A stretch of 8,340 nucleotides of DNA from Gammaproteobacteria bacterium (GTDB taxonomy: Bacteria; Pseudomonadota; Gammaproteobacteria; SZUA-229), in the NCBI GenBank assembly GCA_027858635.1, contig JAQICG010000127.1, positions 1 through 8,340 of the forward strand, written 5' to 3'. Shown piece by piece: positions 8,068 to 8,340 of this stretch. The position numbers and the translations under genes were made by a program. The notes beneath the pieces were generated by a model. It did no database searches. It was not told the DNA's origin and saw only the letters and a list, made by a program, of their open reading frames with translations. Numbering within the stretch: position 1 is the first letter of the stretch; every line of letters starts with the position of its first letter.

Positions 8068-8340
8068 ATGAATTTTCGAAAAGTGACCGCGATCTTCTCC
8101 AGTCTGGATCTGGACAAGGTGGAGAACGCGCTGATCGGGATTGGCGTTCCCGGCATGACGGTGTCCAAAACGCATGGTTTTGGTGAGTATCGAAACTACT
8201 ATACCAGGGACACCATGACCGATTGCGTTCGCGTGGAGATATTCACGCCAGCGGATCAGGCGGACGAGGTGGTGAGAGCGATCGCCCGAACCGTACACAA
8301 AGGACTCGAGAGCGAAGGGATCATTGCCGTGCTCCCGGTG
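8068..8340 (+). CDS. PII-like signalling protein, metal-transporter-linked type (runs off the right edge)
   Basis: 91 codons are present and the frame is still open at the right edge; full PII proteins are about 100-115 residues, so little is missing. The ATG follows GGAGGTGG. Resemblance to PII (GlnB/GlnK) includes a first beta strand FRKVTAIF, helix LDLDKVENALIGIG, V-P-G-M-T-V-S before the T-loop, strand CVRVEIF, helix QADEVVRAIARTVH and the closing GIIAVLPV strand. The T-loop (about GFGEYRNYYTRDTM, 37-50) is shorter than in GlnB and lacks the canonical uridylylated Tyr context. A PII subgroup encoded beside heavy-metal efflux systems (PII-NG) has been described, and this protein fits its context. 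It may sense adenine nucleotides or metal and modulate the adjacent transporter; this is inference. Confidence 0.8.
   Translation, partial: MNFRKVTAIFSSLDLDKVENALIGIGVPGMTVSKTHGFGEYRNYYTRDTMTDCVRVEIFTPADQADEVVRAIARTVHKGLESEGIIAVLPV

Overview
The window is a copper-homeostasis island, most likely from a gammaproteobacterium (a betaproteobacterium cannot be excluded). The evidence for this is a CopR/CopS-type two-component system, a Cu(I)-type P1B ATPase, a CopB outer-membrane remnant, Met/His-rich and c-type cytochrome genes, GC-rich codon use and strong Shine-Dalgarno sites. Taxonomy below class level cannot be read from this sequence.

Left arm (1-938, minus strand): the C-terminal part of a copB gene, broken upstream by an in-frame stop, is followed by a small secreted Met/His-rich protein and the first 64 codons of a membrane-anchored c-type cytochrome that leaves the window. 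The spacing suggests one transcription unit. The break at about 936-940 and the unassigned DNA behind it look like a rearrangement scar.

Middle (about 940-1165, plus strand): there is no conventional gene here, but there is a well-formed promoter/operator with a good Shine-Dalgarno and ATG that open only a 17-codon frame. This looks like the orphaned front end of a metal-induced transcript, or a leader.

Central regulatory unit (1210-3817, minus strand): copR and copS overlap by 20 bp, and an uncharacterised four-helix membrane protein gene follows 48 bp after copS. Upstream of copR lies a perfect 36-bp palindrome (3937-3972). Its 18-bp core resembles the operator at 1065-1082, so both are proposed CopR targets.

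Right arm (4185-8340, plus strand): a 30-codon cytochrome-c-like fragment comes first. It is followed by a thioredoxin-fold protein lacking the CXXC pair, an exported seven-bladed YVTN-type beta-propeller, a Cu(I) ATPase with a YHS domain and two tandem Cys-rich metal-binding domains, and the start of a PII-like signalling protein. The last three are tightly spaced and look co-transcribed.

Working model (inference): CopS senses periplasmic copper and CopR activates from the palindrome. The ATPase moves Cu(I) out of the cytosol, the Met/His-rich protein and perhaps the propeller bind or handle copper in the periplasm, and the PII-like protein may tune the exporter. The least familiar parts are the propeller with a histidine near the same point in most blades, the propeller-ATPase-PII grouping, and the extended palindrome.
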